From: Mesotoga sp. UBA6090
Lineage (GTDB): Bacteria > Thermotogota > Thermotogae > Petrotogales > Kosmotogaceae
NCBI RefSeq assembly: GCF_002435945.1
Contig: NZ_DIXC01000089.1
Span: 1-60,871, forward strand
Reading direction: 5' to 3'
Length of the DNA stretch: 60,871 nucleotides
The notes beneath the pieces are model-generated. The model saw nothing but the letters and a program-made list of their open reading frames with translations, was not told where the DNA came from and searched no databases. How positions within the stretch are numbered: position 1 is the first letter of the stretch; each line of letters begins with the position of its first letter. The position numbers were made by a program, and so were the translations under genes. Positions 57,749 through 60,871 of this stretch are shown here, in pieces.

Positions 57749-59344
57749 CTACTCCTGCTCTGGAATCTGGCCGCTCATCTCCTCAATTTCCCTTTCCTTT
57801 GAGGGACCGTGAAGCTCTTCAATCCTGGAAACTGTCTTTGAGTCAACCTGCTCCTTCCTTACGACAAAATGCATGTCCGCAATTTGCGCAATTTGAGGAA
57901 GGTGTGTTATTACGATAGTTTGAATCTCGCCCGAGATCTCCCTGAGTTTTTCCGCGACTACTGTTCCCAGCCTCTGGCCGACCCCGGAATCAACTTCATC
58001 GAACACTATTGTCTCAAGATCCAGCTGGTCCTTCAAGGCCGACTCCAGAGCCAGCAAGAATCTTGAAAGCTCACCGCCGGAAGCGACTTTCCCTATCTCC
58101 ATGAACTCCATTCCCGGATTAGTCTTTACCATCATGGTGACCCTGGAAGTTCCGTAACTCCTGGGAATCTCTTCTGGCTGGAGGTGGAATCTCAGCTTCG
58201 CACCCTTCATCCTGAGATCCTCAAGATGCAATTTGATTTGCTCTTCTATCTCCTCAGCCCTTGCGGCTCTCTTCTGATCAAGGACCAGTCCGGTCTTCTT
58301 CATTCTGACCAAGAGATCCTCTTCAAGCCTCTTAAGTTTCTCTTTCCTCTCCTCGAGCTCTTGAAGTGCACTGAGCTCCCTCTTGAATGTTTCGAGCCTC
58401 GAGAGAATCTTTTCAGCGGAATCTCCGTACTTCCTCTTGAGACCCTGAATCAGCGTCATCCTGTTTTCGATTGCGGTGAATTCCTCGTCGTCGATTTCGA
58501 GTGAGTCTCTCTCCTCTTCGACCATCGAGTAAAGAGAGTCCAGTTCCTCAAGGGCGATCTGCAGATTTTCATGCCATCCCTTGTATCCGAAATCCTCTAT
58601 CCTTTCAATGATAGTCACTGCATCATTGAGAGAGTTATATACGGAGAACTCGCCGTCCTTCAGGATCTCTCTCAGTTCCTGAAACGTATCGATTAGAGTT
58701 TGGGCGTTTCTGTATCTGGTATATTTCATCTCAACGACCTGGTCTTCTCCCGGCCGAAGCTCTGCCTGCTCAATCTCACTTATCTGAAAACTCAGGAAGT
58801 CCTTTTCTCTTTCGATCCGAGCCGGGTCGACACTAAATGAATCAAACTCCCGTCTCACCTTCATAAACTCTCCATAAAGCTCTCTATACTGGTTTAGGCT
58901 TTCCTCTCCCCTTAGGGCATGATCGAGAATCGCATGGTGTTTCGATTCATCAAGCAAGCCTACACTGCTGTGCTGAGAATGGATCTCCACTCTGTCGCGA
59001 AAGGCAGTCTGGACTATCTGCCTCGGAACCATCCTCCCGTTCATTCTATAGATCGTTCTTTGCCCGGTAAAACTAACGGTAACAAGGAGCTGGTCTCCAT
59101 CAACTTCTATTCCCATCTCTTTTAGTCTTAACGACAACGAACTATCGACTTCAAAGTTTCCCTCGATGCTTCCCGCACTGTCACTGTCCCACTGCGGAGG
59201 AAAGCCAAGGACTGCCCAAAGAGCCTTCAGAAACACCGTTTTGCCGGCTCCAGATTCACCGGTTATAGCATTCATGCCGCTAGAGAACTCAACATAGAAC
59301 TCCTTGAAAGTGAGAAAATCATTTCCTGCCAGAGACAGCAGCAT
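57749..59344 (-). CDS. recN: DNA repair protein RecN
   Basis: RecN (531 residues) is an SMC-like ATPase for double-strand break repair. The N-terminal head has Walker A GESGAGKT (Ser in place of the usual Thr at position 3), long coiled coils lie around residues 150-380, and the C-terminal head has the signature KVASGGELSRFLLA and Walker B IVFDEVDSGVG. GGAGG 5 nt before ATG 59344 decides the start over the frame start at 59392. The coiled-coil part is slightly shorter than the common RecN length. Confidence 0.95.
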   Translation of the reverse strand: MLLSLAGNDFLTFKEFYVEFSSGMNAITGESGAGKTVFLKALWAVLGFPPQWDSDSAGSIEGNFEVDSSLSLRLKEMGIEVDGDQLLVTVSFTGQRTIYRMNGRMVPRQIVQTAFRDRVEIHSQHSSVGLLDESKHHAILDHALRGEESLNQYRELYGEFMKVRREFDSFSVDPARIEREKDFLSFQISEIEQAELRPGEDQVVEMKYTRYRNAQTLIDTFQELREILKDGEFSVYNSLNDAVTIIERIEDFGYKGWHENLQIALEELDSLYSMVEEERDSLEIDDEEFTAIENRMTLIQGLKRKYGDSAEKILSRLETFKRELSALQELEERKEKLKRLEEDLLVRMKKTGLVLDQKRAARAEEIEEQIKLHLEDLRMKGAKLRFHLQPEEIPRSYGTSRVTMMVKTNPGMEFMEIGKVASGGELSRFLLALESALKDQLDLETIVFDEVDSGVGQRLGTVVAEKLREISGEIQTIVITHLPQIAQIADMHFVVRKEQVDSKTVSRIEELHGPSKEREIEEMSGQIPEQE

Positions 59345-59473
59345 ATTTTCCTCCATTTTCGCAACAGATCCATCACTAAAGTAATCTACCAATCTATTAT
59401 ACTATTGATCAATTGCACCTTCAGTAACTCCGATTTGCGTTGCGGCACACAGAGGAAGAGATTCGCGAGCGCC

Positions 59474-59502
59474 TTGACAGTCACGGTTGCACTCCGTATA
59501 AT
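59474..59502 (+). promoter_or_regulatory. Consensus sigma-70-type promoter of the rpmH operon
   Basis: TTGACA (59474-59479), a 17-nt spacer and TATAAT (59497-59502) match the consensus exactly. Transcription would start near 59509, about 29 nt before the rpmH ATG. Confidence 0.9.
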
Positions 59503-59537
59503 GTTCACTGTGACGCATTAATTGGAGGTTATTAATC

Positions 59538-59672
59538 ATGAAAAGAACATACCAACCATCTAGAGTCAAGAGAAACAGAACACACGGCTTCCTGGTCAGA
59601 TCCAGAACAGTCGGCGGCCGAAAAGTGCTCGCAAGTAGACGAAGAAAGGGAAGAAAGAGACTTTCTGTGTGA
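59538..59672 (+). CDS. rpmH: 50S ribosomal protein L34
   Basis: bL34 (44 residues) is a small, very basic large-subunit protein. The sequence MKRTYQPSRVKRNRTHGFLV followed by RSRTVGGRKVLASRRRKGRK is unmistakable. TTGGAGG precedes ATG 59538. The stop TGA overlaps the rnpA start GTG by 4 nt. It is driven by the consensus promoter just upstream. Confidence 0.97.
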   Translation: MKRTYQPSRVKRNRTHGFLVRSRTVGGRKVLASRRRKGRKRLSV

Positions 59673-60097
59673 ACCTTAAAGACCAGTCCCTGAGTAAAAA
59701 TGAAAGGCTAAGAAGGAAGGCAGACTTCGACAGAGTCTTCAAAAAGGGAAAATCAATAGTTGACCCTTTTTTTGTTGTATTGTATGTTAAGAATGGTCTG
59801 CCTTTTTCCCGTATAGGAGTATCGATAAAACGGAAATTCGGGAAGGCGAACTCGAGAAATCGCCTCAGAAGACTGGTTAAAGAGGTCTATAGAACTAATA
59901 AATCAGCGTTTCCCAATGGGTATGATATACTTTTTATTGCAAGAAAGGATCTATCCGACCTGTTTAAAAAGAGAAAAGTTGGATTCATTGATATGGTGCC
60001 TGTTGTCATACGAATCGCTGAGAAAACTGGAGAAACGTCTGATGAAAAAGATACTGCTGTTTCTGATAGATTTCTACAGGAAAAAGATCTCACCTAG
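59669..60097 (+). CDS. rnpA: Ribonuclease P protein component
   Basis: RnpA (142 residues) is the basic protein cofactor of RNase P, which matures tRNA 5' ends. LRRKADFDRVFKKGKS and the signature KRKFGKANSRNRLRRLVKEV (RNR motif) are clear. It starts at GTG 59669 overlapping rpmH. The C-terminal tail of about 30 residues after the core is longer than in many RnpA proteins, and its last 56 nt overlap yidD in another frame. Confidence 0.96.
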   Translation: MNLKDQSLSKNERLRRKADFDRVFKKGKSIVDPFFVVLYVKNGLPFSRIGVSIKRKFGKANSRNRLRRLVKEVYRTNKSAFPNGYDILFIARKDLSDLFKKRKVGFIDMVPVVIRIAEKTGETSDEKDTAVSDRFLQEKDLT

Positions 60098-60284
60098 AAC
60101 CCGCCCAAGATGCAGGTTTTATCCCACATGCTCAACATACACATATGAGGCTGTAGAAAGATTTGGAGCCCTCAAGGGGCTGATTCTCGGATCATGGAGA
60201 ATACTAAGATGCAATCCCTTCAATCCGGGAGGCTTCGACGAAGTACCAGATCACTTCACGCTATTGAGGAGGCACGAAAAATGA
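60042..60284 (+). CDS. yidD: Membrane protein insertion efficiency factor YidD
   Basis: YidD (80 residues) is a small membrane-associated factor thought to aid YidC. The core KKISPRTRPRCRFYPTCSTY with its conserved Cys pair and the RILRCNPFNPGGFD motif are typical. ATG 60042 lies within rnpA, so the two coding regions overlap by 56 nt. Its stop overlaps the yidC start as ATGA. Confidence 0.94.
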   Translation: MKKILLFLIDFYRKKISPRTRPRCRFYPTCSTYTYEAVERFGALKGLILGSWRILRCNPFNPGGFDEVPDHFTLLRRHEK

Positions 60285-60871
60285 AAAGAGCGATAATTCT
60301 GACTCTAATCTTCATGACATTATTCACGCTCTCTGTATCGGGCAAAGAGCTTCTTACTCAGGAAGGAACCAGTACGCTCATAGTTTCAGGCAAGACGCTG
60401 AAGGTAACCCTAGATACTGTTAAAGGTCTGATTCTCGGAGTTACGAGTTATGCCGATAACAAATCTGTCGAGTTTTACGTCTATAATGAAACTCTGGGGA
60501 AAGACGGTTTCAACATTTTCGATGCGGAAGGGAACGAACTTCTGCCGACATCGTTTTCTTACAGGAAGGATGTCGATGGAAATGTCATCGTGACTTTCAA
60601 CTATGAGCAAGGCAACAAGTCTTATATCATTCTTAACAGTCCTTACTATGATTTCAAAGTCGAGCTTGATTTCAGTCAGAAGATAGAGGTCGCTCTGCCA
60701 TTTATCTCATTCGAGAATCAAACGCTTGGACCGAATTCCTCATATTATTTGACCTATGATAAGTTCAGCGGCCAGAAGACACTTTTTGCGATAACGTCGA
60801 TGCAGGGAACCTTCAAGTTCCAGAGGTACCAGACGGAGAGCGGTAAAGGTCTTCTAGAGTCATTTGCCGGT
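60281..60871 (+). CDS. yidC: Membrane protein insertase YidC (5' part, cut by window end)
   Basis: The first 197 codons are present, starting at ATG 60281 behind GAGGAGG. An N-terminal signal/anchor segment (about 3-20) is followed by a beta-rich extracytoplasmic domain (TLIVSGKTLKVTLDTVKGLI, YYLTYDKFSGQKTLFAI) like the P1 domain of long YidC proteins. The conserved helical core is beyond the window. Position after rpmH-rnpA-yidD supports the call. YidC inserts and folds inner-membrane proteins. Confidence 0.88.
   Translation, partial: MKRAIILTLIFMTLFTLSVSGKELLTQEGTSTLIVSGKTLKVTLDTVKGLILGVTSYADNKSVEFYVYNETLGKDGFNIFDAEGNELLPTSFSYRKDVDGNVIVTFNYEQGNKSYIILNSPYYDFKVELDFSQKIEVALPFISFENQTLGPNSSYYLTYDKFSGQKTLFAITSMQGTFKFQRYQTESGKGLLESFAG

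Noticed and set aside
1..60871. CRISPR arrays, tRNA or rRNA genes, transposase genes
   Set aside because: No regularly spaced direct repeats, no cloverleaf-like or rRNA-like sequence and no transposase-like frame were seen on either strand.

Overview
The window looks like a chromosomal segment of a mesophilic or moderately thermophilic member of the Thermotogota, most likely the Kosmotogaceae/Mesotoga group. This rests on protein character (long MalG-type permease, small MreD, Thermotogota-style NQR/RNF complex), moderate GC, frequent TTG/GTG starts behind strong GGAGG sites, and dense operons with 1-17 nt overlaps. The assignment is inferred from recognised families; no database search was run.

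Accessory left arm (1-18.1 kb). Two small secreted or membrane genes come first; one is a lipoprotein gene broken by an in-frame amber codon. After a repeat-bearing gap comes a catabolic-looking locus: a LacI-type regulator with two TTTAAACCGGTTTAAA-like operators in front of it, a complete polar amino acid ABC transporter (binding protein, two permeases, ATPase), a plant-type isoaspartyl peptidase/asparaginase and an M24-like protein whose metal ligands are substituted. A working hypothesis is uptake and cleavage of beta-aspartyl (isoaspartyl) peptides or a similar amide. Next is a Fic AMP-transferase gene set in a field of decayed dispersed repeats, with a five-copy motif array over its promoter. 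Then come an excisionase-like HTH gene, a candidate small RNA, and a signalling pair: a REC-PAS-HD-GYP protein divergent from a 5TM-PAS-PAS histidine kinase followed by a frameshifted response regulator.

Housekeeping right arm (18.1-60.9 kb). A tightly overlapping plus-strand operon runs gatA-gatB-(barrel protein)-hemW-(ferritin-like)-dCMP deaminase-korB-korC-dgkA-(LysM/M23)-DUF523. It meets a minus-strand nqrBCDEF operon that lacks nqrA and carries two extra hypothetical genes. A Phd-like antitoxin gene and a MalK-type ATPase gene form a small plus-strand unit closed by a bidirectional terminator. The long minus-strand operon speE-lepA-nfo-pyrG-folP-malF-malG-(FtsB-like)-rsmJ-miaA-hfq-hflX-(M23)-(Zn ribbon)-metK-rpsT includes the classical miaA-hfq-hflX block and two sugar-type permeases with large insertions. 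Two genes in this operon appear to be missing a canonical start codon and may begin at AUA. The window closes with mreB-mreC-mreD-pbp2 (cell elongation), convergent yigZ-hflC-hflK-murB-(HEAT)-recN, and the conserved rpmH-rnpA-yidD-yidC cluster behind a perfect-consensus promoter; yidC runs off the end.

Most notable points: a MalG-type permease with about 515 extra residues between its first two helices, candidate AUA starts, NQR without NqrA, KorBC without KorA, the degenerate M24 protein in the amino acid/isoaspartyl locus, and the phased motif array before fic.
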